A stretch of 44,338 nt of DNA from 2-02-FULL-55-14 sp964581115 (lineage in GTDB: Bacteria > Bacteroidota > Ignavibacteria > UBA10030): the NCBI GenBank assembly GCA_964581115.1, contig CAZOMY010000023.1, positions 1-44,338 on the forward strand. The letters are read 5' to 3'. The translations under genes were made by a program, and so were the position numbers. The notes under the pieces were generated by a model. That model did not search any database. It worked only from the letters and a program-made list of their open reading frames with translations, and had not been told where the DNA came from. Positions within the stretch are counted from its first letter, which is position 1; every line of letters begins with the position of its first letter. Positions 1 through 10,159 of this stretch are shown piece by piece.

Positions 1-156
1 GGGTTCATGGTTCAATCCGCGGACTTGGCAGACAGGTTGGCGGTGACTGCCCTAGTGGGGTGCGGAAAAACAAATACCGCCGAGACAACGAAGATTCTTG
101 TCGCGCCCAGCTCACCAAGAAATGGTCACAGTTCTATTCCATTTTTCACAAACCAA

Positions 157-192
157 CTTGGCGTTCTTTGCGTTCTTGGCGCCCTTGGCGGT
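157..192. repeat. four tandem 9-bp units
   Basis: Four consecutive 9-mers lie here: CTTGGCGTT, CTTTGCGTT, CTTGGCGCC and CTTGGCGGT. On the other strand they read as CGCCAAG/CGCAAAG units. They sit in the noncoding stretch downstream of the metalloprotease-barrel gene that ends at 230. I see no gene in bases 1-229. Similar CGCAAAG-rich short repeats occur between genes in many unrelated bacteria; their role is unknown. The array is too short and has no spacers, so it is not a CRISPR. Confidence 0.75.
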
Positions 193-229
193 TCACGCTT
201 TGACTTCCAAGGGGTTCTTCAGCAATCCG

Positions 230-3200
230 TCAGAAGTCCGGTCCGATCGAGAAGTAGTAGATCGGCTCGCTGAATCCCTTCCAGTTCCATCGCCACGCGA
301 CGTCGATCCGCAACGGAAATCCGAAGAAGAAGAGGCGCATTCCGTAGCCAAGACCCATCAGAAGGTCCTGCGTCTGCGTGAAGCCTTGTGTGTCCTTCCC
401 GAAGCCTTTCCACGTGGCCGTGTTGGTCCATGACGAACCGAGGTCCAGGAACGTCGTTCCAAGGATGTTCTGGAATCCGATCGGCAGCGGGCCGAGGATC
501 AGATACCGGACGAGCGGGAACCGAAGCTCAAAGTTCACCACGGCATACCGCGTCCCGTTCTGGGCGTTGTAGTTGAACCCGCGCATCGGCATGACCGGCG
601 TCAGGAACAGATAGTCATCCGCGCTTCGCAAAGGAATATACCCGCCGTCAAAGCTTCGGTTGATCCATCCCTCCGTGCCGCCGATGAAGAAATGCTGGCG
701 GTCCCGTCCATTGCTCAATCCACCGGAGACCCGGTACGCAAAGATCAGCTCGCGGAAGAGGGGCAGATACGACCGGTAGTCGGCCATGACGGTTTGCAGG
801 TCGAGCGCCGGTGTGACCGCTTTACTCGAACCGTACAATGTCAGGTTGAATCGTGAGCCGTTGTTCGGCCCGAACCAGCCCCCCGACCAAAGCGAGTGGT
901 CATTCACGTACGTCAGGGACGGCAGGATGAATGAACGCCGTTGGGGGGCATTCAGGGGATCGTCCAGATCGTCCCGCGAGAGGTTCAGCCAGGTAAGGTT
1001 AAGATCGACCCGGTTGAAGCGGTCGATGGGGTACGAAGCGATGCCTCCGGCGCCCCACATGCGGAACCGGAAGAGCGTATCGCCGAAGAACAGGAATCGC
1101 GCGCTGTGGAACGCGTTGAATCCGTAATCGACCCGGTTCGGCAGGTAGAGGTACGTCAGGCCGTAGTCGCTGTTCTTCAGGTCGAGCAGCAGGTTTGTTT
1201 CGAACACGATCTGGTGGTCGCCGAGCATGTCGCTGAAGGCCATGATCGTCGAGCCCTGGAGACCGAAGAACGTGTTGTACCCGGCGTTGCCGTAGACCAG
1301 GTCCGGGGTGAAGTTCAGCTTGTACTTCCGCGGGATGTAGTTCCCTTGTTCATCACGATTGTCGATGACGTCCGTGACGCTCGCCGGCGGTCGCGCGTTG
1401 GTCGTGTCGCGTCGTATCCCCTCCTCTGAAAAGATATAATTCCTCAGGTCGACGCGCGTATTCGTCCGGTACTGCATCTCGGCATCAGCGGTATCGGCGA
1501 TGACCACAACGTTGTTCCTTACGGCGAGCGTGTCCGACAGGGGGGCCGCAAGGGATACGGAGGTGGGCAGCTCGGCCTTGGGCAGTCCCAGGAGCGTCTT
1601 GACATACTCCGTCGGTTCCAGCGATCGAACGGTCAGCCGGCGCTCGAAGGGCCTGAGCAGGAGGTAGACGTCGAACCCTGCCTGGTGCAGGGAAGAGAAC
1701 AGCAGCTTCGATCCGTCGGCCGAGACTGAGAGTTGATAGATGCCGCTGATCGAGTTGGTGATCGGCCGGTCCTCTCCGGTTACCAGGTCGCGCAGGTAGA
1801 CGTTATTGATGCCCGACCGGTCGGAGATATACAGGATCTGCCGTCCGTCGGGAGACGGAACCGGCGACGTTTCGTCGCTCTGCTCGTCGTCCGTCAGCCG
1901 GCGGATGGCCCGCGTCGCAACGTCCAGCTCGTAGACATCCCTTTGATTGAAGTCGAACCGCACCATGCGGAACGACGGTGGTAACTCGGCCCCATTGACC
2001 AGATCGCGGCGGTCGGAGACGAAATAAACCTTGGTACCGTCGTGCGAAAAGACCGGATCGTAATCGCTGAAGATGTCCTGCGTCAGGTTGGTCAGGATCT
2101 TCGTCCGGATGTCATAGGCATAGATGTCCGATTGCGGGGCCCTGACCCCTTGAAACACGAGCAAGTGACCGTCGAACGACCAATCGACCGAATAGACCGC
2201 GTCGAGGTCCAGGTCGATCTTCTCGCGTCGGCCCGATTCCACATCGATGAGAATGATGGCATCGCGCTCCCCCGCCTTCGTGGTCAAAGCGATCCGCTTG
2301 CCATCCGGCGACCAGTCAAGACCGGGCGTCAGCAGTTTCAGCTCCTCAAAGTCGTTCGTGCGCTGACCGTCCACCACCTTGTCAATGATCTCGCCGTCGA
2401 TCGTCGACGCGACGAACACGTCGAAGTAGTCGTTCCGGTCGGAAAGGAAGGCGAATCGGTCGCCTTGCGGGCTGATGGCCGGGCTCGTGTTGTAAAAGTT
2501 GCCGTCCTTCCGATGGTCGGTCAGGCGCTTGTGGGCAAAGTCGGTCGGCTCCTCACGCTTCGCCACGTCGGGCCAGTACTGCACCTTCATCTCTTTCTGC
2601 CACCGCTCCGACAACTCCTTGACCGTCAAGCCGATCGTTGCCTTCAGGCCTTGGTCGACGCTCCGCGTACCCTTGATTCGGCTGAGGATCTCGGCGATCT
2701 TCGGCTCACCGTATTTCGTGGCGATGTACTGCCACACTGCCTGGCCGCCCCGGTAGGCGAAGTAGCCCCCAAGAAAATCGATGGGCGGAAGGTAGTTGTT
2801 GATGGCGGCGTCGCGGATGAACATGTCCGAGTTCGTGTCCCACTTCAGGGCAGCATACTCGGCCAGCCCCTCGTTCATCCAAAGCGGCAGCGTGACCGGC
2901 GCCCGGCTCGACAGCAGGGCCTGGATGCTCCCGCCGTAGAACATATCGTTGATCACGGCATGGACCAGCTCGTGATGGATCACATGACGGAACTGCTGGT
3001 AGTTGCCCTCGAACGGCACGACGACCCGGTTCTTGAACAGCTCGGTGACGCCGCCGACACCTTCCTCGAGGTACTCGCCGATGACGTTTGTCTGCTGAAA
3101 CTCGTTGTGCGAATTATAGATGATCAGCGCAATGCGGTCCTTGATCTCGTAGCGCATCAGTCCCTGGATGGAGCGGTAAGCGTCCTCCGCCGCTTCGACG

Positions 3201-3397
3201 GCGAACGTCGCGAGTTCGTAACCGTCCTGTGCGAAGTAGACGTCGAAGTGATCGCTCTGAATGAACTCCCACTCGAACGACTTGTACTGGACCTTGTTCT
3301 TGCCGTAGACCGAGTTTTGAGCCGAGGCCGAGGCAGCCAACAGCAGACCGGCCGCGACGACCGCCACGATGCCTCGGCATGTCCATCGATGTCTCAT
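230..3397 (-). CDS. metalloprotease - PD40 propeller - Omp85-like barrel fusion protein
   Basis: This 1055-residue exported protein has three parts. Residues 1-26 look like a signal peptide ending in ASA-Q. Residues of about 40-260 form a gluzincin-type zinc peptidase domain with HELVH at 142-146 and a downstream NEGLAEY whose Glu176 fits the third zinc ligand. Residues of about 280-600 contain repeated SPDG/SxDG and SDR motifs of a TolB/DPP-IV-like PD40 beta-propeller. From about 690 to the end the chain is beta-rich and aromatic, carries an MRGF motif like the conserved (V/I)RG(F/Y) of Omp85 barrels, and ends in Phe, as outer-membrane barrels do. The start codon overlaps the stop of rnr by four bases (ATGA), which implies translational coupling. 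The likely location is the outer membrane with the protease and propeller in the periplasm. Substrate is unknown; a TamA-like partnership with the TamB protein of the same operon is inference. Confidence 0.82.
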   Translation of the reverse strand: MRHRWTCRGIVAVVAAGLLLAASASAQNSVYGKNKVQYKSFEWEFIQSDHFDVYFAQDGYELATFAVEAAEDAYRSIQGLMRYEIKDRIALIIYNSHNEFQQTNVIGEYLEEGVGGVTELFKNRVVVPFEGNYQQFRHVIHHELVHAVINDMFYGGSIQALLSSRAPVTLPLWMNEGLAEYAALKWDTNSDMFIRDAAINNYLPPIDFLGGYFAYRGGQAVWQYIATKYGEPKIAEILSRIKGTRSVDQGLKATIGLTVKELSERWQKEMKVQYWPDVAKREEPTDFAHKRLTDHRKDGNFYNTSPAISPQGDRFAFLSDRNDYFDVFVASTIDGEIIDKVVDGQRTNDFEELKLLTPGLDWSPDGKRIALTTKAGERDAIILIDVESGRREKIDLDLDAVYSVDWSFDGHLLVFQGVRAPQSDIYAYDIRTKILTNLTQDIFSDYDPVFSHDGTKVYFVSDRRDLVNGAELPPSFRMVRFDFNQRDVYELDVATRAIRRLTDDEQSDETSPVPSPDGRQILYISDRSGINNVYLRDLVTGEDRPITNSISGIYQLSVSADGSKLLFSSLHQAGFDVYLLLRPFERRLTVRSLEPTEYVKTLLGLPKAELPTSVSLAAPLSDTLAVRNNVVVIADTADAEMQYRTNTRVDLRNYIFSEEGIRRDTTNARPPASVTDVIDNRDEQGNYIPRKYKLNFTPDLVYGNAGYNTFFGLQGSTIMAFSDMLGDHQIVFETNLLLDLKNSDYGLTYLYLPNRVDYGFNAFHSARFLFFGDTLFRFRMWGAGGIASYPIDRFNRVDLNLTWLNLSRDDLDDPLNAPQRRSFILPSLTYVNDHSLWSGGWFGPNNGSRFNLTLYGSSKAVTPALDLQTVMADYRSYLPLFRELIFAYRVSGGLSNGRDRQHFFIGGTEGWINRSFDGGYIPLRSADDYLFLTPVMPMRGFNYNAQNGTRYAVVNFELRFPLVRYLILGPLPIGFQNILGTTFLDLGSSWTNTATWKGFGKDTQGFTQTQDLLMGLGYGMRLFFFGFPLRIDVAWRWNWKGFSEPIYYFSIGPDF

Positions 3398-5577
3398 GAT
3401 CGCTTTCTCCGCTTCTGTGATGCGTCATCGTCCGCGATGCGGAAATCGATGCGCCGATCCTCCGGGCTCACCCGCGTCACCTGCACCCGGATGGCGTCGC
3501 CCAGCCGGAATGTCCGGCCGCGACGACGGCCCGTGAGTGCGTACTTCTTCTCGTCGTAGATGTAGTAGTCATCGTCGAGGTCCCTCACGTGGACCATCCC
3601 CTCGACGAGCATGTCGGCGATCTCGACGAAGAGACCGAACGGCTGCACGCCCGACACGAAGGCCTGGAACTCGTCGCCCAGGTGTCGTTGCATGTACTCC
3701 ACCTGGAGCACCTTCGTCGCAGCCCGCTCGGCCTCCATTGCATTCCGCTCCATGTCCGACGAGTGCTTCGCCGTGAACGGTAACTTCCGCAGCACCTGCT
3801 CCCGTCGTTCCGCCGAGATCCCCGCCGCATACTCCTTTAACAACCTGTGGATCACGAGGTCCGGATAACGCCGGATGGGCGACGTGAAGTGACTGTAGTG
3901 ATCGAAGCCCAGGCCGTAGTGGCCGATGTTCCTTTCGCTGTACACTGCCTTCGCCATCGCTCGGAGAGCCACTTCATTGATCAGATTCTCGACCTCCGAA
4001 CCACGCACCTGTTCAAGGAGCCGCTGCAGGTCCTTGGAACGCACATTGCCGTCGACGTGAAGCTTATATCCAAACTTCTCTACGAAGCCCGCAAGTTCCG
4101 CGATCTTGGCCGGGTCCGGAACGTCATGAATACGGTACAAAAAGGGCTGCGGATGCCGCTCCCCGCCCGGAAGGCCGATGTGCCGGGCAACGGTGCGGTT
4201 TGCCAGGAGCATGAATTCCTCGACCAGTCGATGGCTTTGAAGACGCTCCTTCACCCGGATCGCTGTCGGCATGCCTTGGGCATCGAACACGAACACGGCC
4301 TCGGGAGAGTCAAAATCGATAGCACCCTCTCGGAGTCGCTTGGCCGTCAGAGTCGACGAGAGCCGCTGCATCTGCTCAAGCATCGTCACCCGCTCAGCCG
4401 GTTCCGACGCCCGCGATCCGGCGTCGCCGTCCAGGATCTTCTGAACCTCCTCATACGTATAGCGTCGCTCGCTGCAGATGACGGATTCGACGATCTCGTA
4501 CGACCGCACGGCTCCTCGCGGTGTTACTTCCATGAAGACGGTGAACGTCAGCCGGTCCTCGTTCGGCCGCAGGCTGCACAATCCTCCCGAAAGCCGCTCG
4601 GGAAGCATCGGAATGACGCCCCGGGGAAAATAGACGCTCGTGCCTCTCAACGCCGCCTCCCGGTCCAGCTCCGAGCCCTCAACGACGTAGTGCGACACAT
4701 CGGCGATATGCACGCCCAGTCGCCAGTTGCCGTTTTCGAGCGGTTCCAGCGAGACCGCGTCGTCGAAGTCCTTGGCATCGGCCGGGTCGATCGTTACGCA
4801 ACGAATCCCCCGCAAGTCGCGACGACGGGCGATCTCCTCGGTCGGGATCCCGGCCGCGATCGCTTCGGCCTCGGCAACCACGGACTTGGGGAATTCCCGA
4901 GGAAGGTTGAACTCGCGGAGGACGGACATCAGCTCGGCGTTGGCTTCGCCCGCCTTTCCGAGGACCTCGACGATCCTTCCTTCCGGGTGGAAGTGTCCGC
5001 TCCCCCACGATTCGACGGCGACGACAACCTTATCCCCCTCGGTTGCTTCGTTCAGATCATCGCGTGGAACGGTGATGGCCGGTGCAATGCGCACGTCATC
5101 GGGTATCACGAAGTAGGTCTTCCGCTCCCGCTCCAAGGTCCCGACCACCTCATTGCGGCCGCGGCGGACGATCCGGATGACCTCGCCTTGACGCCGCTCA
5201 TTCCGCCGGCGTTCCTTCTCGCTTTGCACGTAGAGCGATACTTCCACCGTGTCGCCGTGCGTGGCCCCGGCAGTGTCTCCTCGGGCGACGTACACCTCCT
5301 CGTCGCTTCCCTCCAGCCGCACAAAGCCGTGGCCTTGCCTCGTCAAGCGCAGTTCTCCCACCGCCTTCTGAAGTACCGAGAGGTGACGGTACATCTTTCC
5401 TTTCAGTCGCTCGATCTGTTGTTCGTCCTGCAACGATCGAAGCGCGTCCTTGAACCGCACATACGCCTTCTCGTCCTTGAAGCCGAGCCGCCGAGCCATC
5501 TCGCGCGACTTGAACGATTCGTTCGGGTACCGTGCCAGGAACTCGAGAATGCGGGGGCGAATGTCGTCGTGTGGCAT
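3394..5577 (-). CDS. rnr: ribonuclease R
   Basis: This 727-residue protein is a 3'-to-5' processive exoribonuclease of the RNase II/R family, which degrades structured RNA in the cytoplasm. The order is an N-terminal winged-helix-like region (about 1-70), cold-shock-type OB domains (about 75-220), the RNB catalytic domain (about 255-590) and a C-terminal S1 domain (about 635-720) with a short basic tail. The RNB active-site run is visible as Asp264, Asp270, Asp272 and Asp273 within IDPADAKDFDDAV, followed by the typical LPERLSGGLCSL segment. Length is slightly below E. coli RNase R. It starts five bases after the TamB stop and overlaps the next gene by ATGA, so it lies within the envelope operon. 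Identification is firm; why it is co-transcribed with envelope genes is not evident from sequence. Confidence 0.95.
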   Translation of the reverse strand: MPHDDIRPRILEFLARYPNESFKSREMARRLGFKDEKAYVRFKDALRSLQDEQQIERLKGKMYRHLSVLQKAVGELRLTRQGHGFVRLEGSDEEVYVARGDTAGATHGDTVEVSLYVQSEKERRRNERRQGEVIRIVRRGRNEVVGTLERERKTYFVIPDDVRIAPAITVPRDDLNEATEGDKVVVAVESWGSGHFHPEGRIVEVLGKAGEANAELMSVLREFNLPREFPKSVVAEAEAIAAGIPTEEIARRRDLRGIRCVTIDPADAKDFDDAVSLEPLENGNWRLGVHIADVSHYVVEGSELDREAALRGTSVYFPRGVIPMLPERLSGGLCSLRPNEDRLTFTVFMEVTPRGAVRSYEIVESVICSERRYTYEEVQKILDGDAGSRASEPAERVTMLEQMQRLSSTLTAKRLREGAIDFDSPEAVFVFDAQGMPTAIRVKERLQSHRLVEEFMLLANRTVARHIGLPGGERHPQPFLYRIHDVPDPAKIAELAGFVEKFGYKLHVDGNVRSKDLQRLLEQVRGSEVENLINEVALRAMAKAVYSERNIGHYGLGFDHYSHFTSPIRRYPDLVIHRLLKEYAAGISAERREQVLRKLPFTAKHSSDMERNAMEAERAATKVLQVEYMQRHLGDEFQAFVSGVQPFGLFVEIADMLVEGMVHVRDLDDDYYIYDEKKYALTGRRRGRTFRLGDAIRVQVTRVSPEDRRIDFRIADDDASQKRRKRS

Positions 5578-5582
5578 GCCGT

Positions 5583-8500
5583 TCAGAAGGTGAATCGATA
5601 CAGGATCTTGGCGCCAGTCGATGTACGGTACAGATTGCCGAAATTCCCGGTGTCATCCGCGCGACGCTCAAAGGTCAGGATCAGATTGCGCAACGTGGGT
5701 GAGTTGAGCACCGCCGACAGTGGAAGCTCCACGATGACGTTCGAACGGTCGATGCCCCCCTCCCCGAAGACCCGTCCGCCGATCCGATAGATGGCATCGC
5801 CCAACTGTCCCGCGACCCGAATGTCCGTTCCCTCGCCGAACTGGCTGCCGCCATAGTAAACGACGTCCAGCGACTGGATGCTTCCCTTGGTCGATCGACG
5901 CAGTGTCTCGCTGAGTGGACCGGTGATCAATCCCGAGGCCAATCCGTACCCCAGGTTTTGGCCCAGCAGGGTCGTGCGCTCCTGCTCGGTCAGCTCATCG
6001 CGGAACTGATTGCTCATGATGAAAGCGATCGCATCGGCCTCGATGTCGCCCGGCGTGGCCGTCGACGATCTCAGCACCTTGCTGCCGTCCGGCTTTTCGA
6101 TCTCAATATCAAACCGCGTCTCCAGTTTGGACCTGGGACCTTTGAGATACAGAATGACCGCGACCCGCTCATCGCGCCCAGCCGTGGGACTCTTCGTTTG
6201 TTCCAAGCCTCCGCTTCCGGGTCCTGCCAAGACACGATGGATCCCTTCGTAGCGGGCAGTGATGTCCAATTCAGGGTCGAGGGGATTGCCTGTGAACAGG
6301 ATCTTTCCTGTCGCGCCGAATCGTTTCAGAAAATTGTAGTAAGACCGGTTCGTCACTTCGACCTCACCGGTCAATCGCATCGACGACCGGTCACGCTGGA
6401 AGCCCATACGCCCGCGCAGGTCGGCGAACAGGACGTCGTTCGTCTGGCGATTGAAGACGAATCGCACCTGCGTATTCCCCTGGGTCTGGATCACCAGATC
6501 GAAATCGATCCGGTCGGTAAACGAAGGCTCGACCGTCCTCGGCGCCGAAGGAGACATCGCCGGCGCCTCATCCGCGATCTCCAGCCGCGCGGTGGCCTGC
6601 TCGGGATCGTTCGCCCGGATCACGTCGATGAGCCGCACGGAATACCGCGGCGCTTCTCGTTCCGGCGGCAACGTGATCTGAGCATTCCGGACCAATACCG
6701 TCCCCCTCAACGACGAACGATCCAGGTCTCCCTGCCAGAGAAGCCCTTGCGGACCGGTCTCGGCGGTGAGATCGCCGTAGAAGGCCTGCCCCATGAGCCT
6801 CGACGAATCCTCCCGCAATACCTGGAGCTGCCCGTTGAACAGGAGGTCGAAACCCCGCAGCGAAACGCCCTGCAAGGTCAGCGACCCTGAGGCCTTCATC
6901 CGACCGTCCGCGAAGTCCTCCGGCGTGTTCCGGATGATCACGTCGTGCAGACGGAACTGCTTCCCCTCGGGCCTTAGATCGCCGTCGAGCAGATACTCAA
7001 ATCGAGTCGGCACGAACAAGAATCTCGCATTCCGCACCGCTGCGGAACCCTCGTAGAGCGGTTCAGAGACCGTACCTTTCAACCGGAGGTCGCAGACCAG
7101 CGTGCCGCGCATGGCCCGTGTTATGTCGACGAGGAAGGGCTCGAGGAATCGAAGGTCCAGCCCCGGCGAATTGATCACGAGATCCAGCGGCGCCTCTGCC
7201 GGTATCTCGCGGGCCGGACCTTTGAAAGAGAGTGCGAACGGAATTCTACCCGCGACCAGAAGGTCGGGCCTTGATCGCAGGACGTCGGCACGGCTCTGCA
7301 GCCGGACAAACAGGTCGAGCGATTCTTCAAAATAAGACATCCGAACGTCGAGCCGTCCGAAGACGGTTTCCTGCAGGCGCACGCCCTCCGCACCGAGTTC
7401 CAGCCGAAGATTCGGGTGGTCGAGCGTTCCACGGAACAAGGCCGTTCCCGATACGATTCCGCCGATATCATTCACCAGGCCGGCATACGACGTTCGGCGG
7501 AGCAGTTGCCGCAGATCGCCGGCGAGGAAATTGGCGAAGGTGGCCGACATGTCGGAGACGCCGGCCGGGCTGAACGTGCCGGCGATGATAAGATCCTGGG
7601 CGTCGGTGGCCAGATGCATCGACCGGAACAGGAATCCGTCGCGACCGACGGCGATGGACGCAGGCTCGACATTCGCAAGACGGTAGCCGTCGACGCCGAA
7701 CGACACCGTGTCGAGGTCAACGTTCCACAGATGCTTCCGGTGGGCGGTCCTCCCCTGCAGATCAAATGTCAAGGTCGAATCCATCACGCCACCCGCTGTG
7801 ACCGTCCCTGCGAGCCCGTCGAACGTTGCCGAGAGGTGTGGACGGTCGAACCGGCGTCCATTGATCTCGAGCGATGATGAGGCGATCGCCACACTGAGTC
7901 GAAGCGAGTCGAGCACTGCCGCATCACCCGTGCGCCCCACCTCTGCCATCAGGTCCGCGTCGGTCGCAACGAGGTCGACCACAGAATCGGCATAAGCCAC
8001 ATGCCCGCCGAGGAGGTCGACGCGGATGTGCGGATCGCACGCGGGACCGACCGCTTCGATCAGACCCATGACGTCCCCGCGGAGGTCGGTCCGAACCCAG
8101 CGGCCTACCGGTACGAGGTCGCGGATGTTCAGCGCGATCCGCAAGTCCACCGTATCGCGAAGGTGGTCACGCTCCAATGATAATGGAGCGCGCCTCGTCC
8201 CCGGGCCGAAGGCGCGCAGCGAATCGAGCGACCCGAACGTCGAGCCAACGTAGTGACCGATCGCGGCGCCGACGTGTTCCAGCGTGTTGACCAGGGTCGC
8301 CGGCGTATAGCGCCCCTCGACCATCACCGACGCTGGCTCCGACTCGATATCGATCACCTGATGTCCGGCTTCGTCGACGCGTCGGAAAGCGACAACCTCC
8401 GAACGTCCAACGGGCTGTGTCGCAAACATCGATGGCTCGATGTCGATACGCAGTGAATCCATCCGCGGGCCGTCAGCCCGCATCCATCCCCCCGCCGCAA

Positions 8501-10127
8501 GCGAGAGGTTGAGGTCGCTTTCGTAGGCGCGATGCCCCAAGACACGGCCGGTATTCAGGCCTTCGATCTCCACACGAGCTTGATACGACAGCGGACGTGC
8601 TTGCGTCAGGTCAAGTCTGGCGGAACTGCGCAACCGTCCGATGGACGAGGCGATCGCCAGGTTCATCCCGACCGACCCGTCCGCCATGTTCACGACGGCA
8701 ACCGTATGCCCGGTCGGCAAGCCGAAGACCGTCGAAGAGTCGACCTCGGCGCGGAGCACGCCGATGATCCGACGCAGGTCCGTGTCGGATCCGTCGAAGG
8801 TGATCCGGCCGTTGAGGTCCGACACCTCCGTGCCGTCGCCGACGAATCCTCCCAGGTCGAACTTCTGAACGGCTACCGACCCCTTGTAGGTGAAGAGCGA
8901 CCCGACGGTCATGGACGATTTCACGTCGATGACGCCACGCTCGGAGACGGCGTACACCTGTGCCTCGAAGCCCGACGCCGGCCGGCCATTGAACGATGCG
9001 AAGAATCGGACGTCTCCGAAGCGCGACCAGTCGGGGATCGTCAGCCCCGGGAGGAGTGCGTGAAGGTCGTCATTGTTCGCGACCGACTCCCCCCCTTCGA
9101 TCTCCAGCGTCAGAAGCTCAGGCCGGTGCAGATTGATGATCGACCCGCGCAACTGAAGGAAGGTGCGTCGGGCCTGCAGGGTCATCCGGTCGATGAGCAG
9201 TTGGCCGAACGTGCCTCGTGCCGCCAGCCCGAGGGAGACGTCGTTGTCGAGGAACTCGATGTGCGGATAGAGGAACTGACGCAACTCCCGGAGACTGACC
9301 GGATTGGCCCGCAGATCGATCCGTACGGGCGCCTGCTCCAACTCTGCCGTTGAGGTGAGCGTCCGGATATCTTTTCCCAGCGAAATCGCACCCGAGAGCC
9401 GGGAACGGTCTGTCTCGATGCGAAGCCCCTCGACACTGGCAACATTCCGGGTCAACCGCGCCGTGAGTGCGACGTCATGGATACGGATCCGGGGATGTTC
9501 AAGCAGGCCTTCGAAGCGCTCGAGACGCGCCGCGACGATCTCGGACGAGATCTCGGCCCCGGCAGTAAGATTGACGCCGGTCAACTGGATGTCCGCATAG
9601 TCGACGGCCGAATCGGGTCGAAGGACCTTCGATCGGGACCGCTCGGCCAGGACGAGCGAGTCCACCACCCGGACCCGAGCCTGTTCCAGCACCACGCGAC
9701 CGAGATCGATCGTCCACTCCGTCGGCGTCGAGTCTGGCTCAGCTGGAGCCGCCAGCCGCTCGAGATTCCATGAGCCTTCGAGCGATCGATAGATAAAGAC
9801 GTCGGGTCGAACGAAGACGGCCGATCGAATGCTCGCCCGCCGCAACACCAAGCCCAGAAGATCGTGCCGAACGTCCAGTCGTTCCGCCGTCAGCACGGGG
9901 ACTCCGGATTCCTCGAGCCGAAGGCCTTCGAACTGCAAGCCCGTCACGAGGTTTCCCGTCAGCCGGTCAGCCCGGAATCGGCCATGGAGGCTTTCATCCG
10001 CAGCGGCATGGACGCGGTCCAGCAACCAGGCCTTGAAGGCCTGTGTCTGGCTGAAGCCGGCCAGGGTCGCAAGCACGAAGAGCGTAATCGTGCCGGTATA
10101 GTAGAACCCGCGGATGAAGGTACGCAC
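5583..10127 (-). CDS. tamB: TamB-like translocation and assembly module protein
   Basis: This 1514-residue protein has the TamB/AsmA-like plan. There is one N-terminal membrane anchor (about residues 5-27), then an AsmA-type opening with RADRLTGNLVTGLQFEGLRL and a LLGLVLRRASIRS segment. A very long run of short beta-strands follows, with the amphipathic pattern of a hydrophobic-groove bridge. The DUF490-type C-terminal domain (about 1180-1514) includes segments such as GEVEVTNRSYYNFLKRFG and the final ILYRFTF ending in Phe. TamB family proteins span the periplasm and act in outer-membrane protein assembly and phospholipid transport. The gene follows the heptose adenylyltransferase by 32 bases and precedes rnr by five, so it belongs to the same transcript. 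The outer-membrane partner TamA is not separately encoded nearby; the Omp85-like fusion two genes downstream is the candidate. Confidence 0.9.
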   Translation of the reverse strand: MRTFIRGFYYTGTITLFVLATLAGFSQTQAFKAWLLDRVHAAADESLHGRFRADRLTGNLVTGLQFEGLRLEESGVPVLTAERLDVRHDLLGLVLRRASIRSAVFVRPDVFIYRSLEGSWNLERLAAPAEPDSTPTEWTIDLGRVVLEQARVRVVDSLVLAERSRSKVLRPDSAVDYADIQLTGVNLTAGAEISSEIVAARLERFEGLLEHPRIRIHDVALTARLTRNVASVEGLRIETDRSRLSGAISLGKDIRTLTSTAELEQAPVRIDLRANPVSLRELRQFLYPHIEFLDNDVSLGLAARGTFGQLLIDRMTLQARRTFLQLRGSIINLHRPELLTLEIEGGESVANNDDLHALLPGLTIPDWSRFGDVRFFASFNGRPASGFEAQVYAVSERGVIDVKSSMTVGSLFTYKGSVAVQKFDLGGFVGDGTEVSDLNGRITFDGSDTDLRRIIGVLRAEVDSSTVFGLPTGHTVAVVNMADGSVGMNLAIASSIGRLRSSARLDLTQARPLSYQARVEIEGLNTGRVLGHRAYESDLNLSLAAGGWMRADGPRMDSLRIDIEPSMFATQPVGRSEVVAFRRVDEAGHQVIDIESEPASVMVEGRYTPATLVNTLEHVGAAIGHYVGSTFGSLDSLRAFGPGTRRAPLSLERDHLRDTVDLRIALNIRDLVPVGRWVRTDLRGDVMGLIEAVGPACDPHIRVDLLGGHVAYADSVVDLVATDADLMAEVGRTGDAAVLDSLRLSVAIASSSLEINGRRFDRPHLSATFDGLAGTVTAGGVMDSTLTFDLQGRTAHRKHLWNVDLDTVSFGVDGYRLANVEPASIAVGRDGFLFRSMHLATDAQDLIIAGTFSPAGVSDMSATFANFLAGDLRQLLRRTSYAGLVNDIGGIVSGTALFRGTLDHPNLRLELGAEGVRLQETVFGRLDVRMSYFEESLDLFVRLQSRADVLRSRPDLLVAGRIPFALSFKGPAREIPAEAPLDLVINSPGLDLRFLEPFLVDITRAMRGTLVCDLRLKGTVSEPLYEGSAAVRNARFLFVPTRFEYLLDGDLRPEGKQFRLHDVIIRNTPEDFADGRMKASGSLTLQGVSLRGFDLLFNGQLQVLREDSSRLMGQAFYGDLTAETGPQGLLWQGDLDRSSLRGTVLVRNAQITLPPEREAPRYSVRLIDVIRANDPEQATARLEIADEAPAMSPSAPRTVEPSFTDRIDFDLVIQTQGNTQVRFVFNRQTNDVLFADLRGRMGFQRDRSSMRLTGEVEVTNRSYYNFLKRFGATGKILFTGNPLDPELDITARYEGIHRVLAGPGSGGLEQTKSPTAGRDERVAVILYLKGPRSKLETRFDIEIEKPDGSKVLRSSTATPGDIEADAIAFIMSNQFRDELTEQERTTLLGQNLGYGLASGLITGPLSETLRRSTKGSIQSLDVVYYGGSQFGEGTDIRVAGQLGDAIYRIGGRVFGEGGIDRSNVIVELPLSAVLNSPTLRNLILTFERRADDTGNFGNLYRTSTGAKILYRFTF

Positions 10128-10159
10128 GATGCGTTGATGGAATCGTCCGATCTCAGCCG

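Noticed and set aside
157..192. CRISPR array
   Set aside because: The units are 9 bases with no spacers and no cas genes are present.
2042..5790. Long plus-strand open frames of 505 and 647 residues opposite the metalloprotease-barrel and rnr genes
   Set aside because: They lie antisense to clearly recognisable genes, are rich in Arg, Asp, His and Val as expected from reverse-frame GC-rich DNA, and show no domain or ribosome binding site.
5958..9353. Plus-strand open frames of 310 and 273 residues opposite tamB
   Set aside because: Shadows of the tamB reading frame; low-complexity Arg/Asp-rich translations with no family features.
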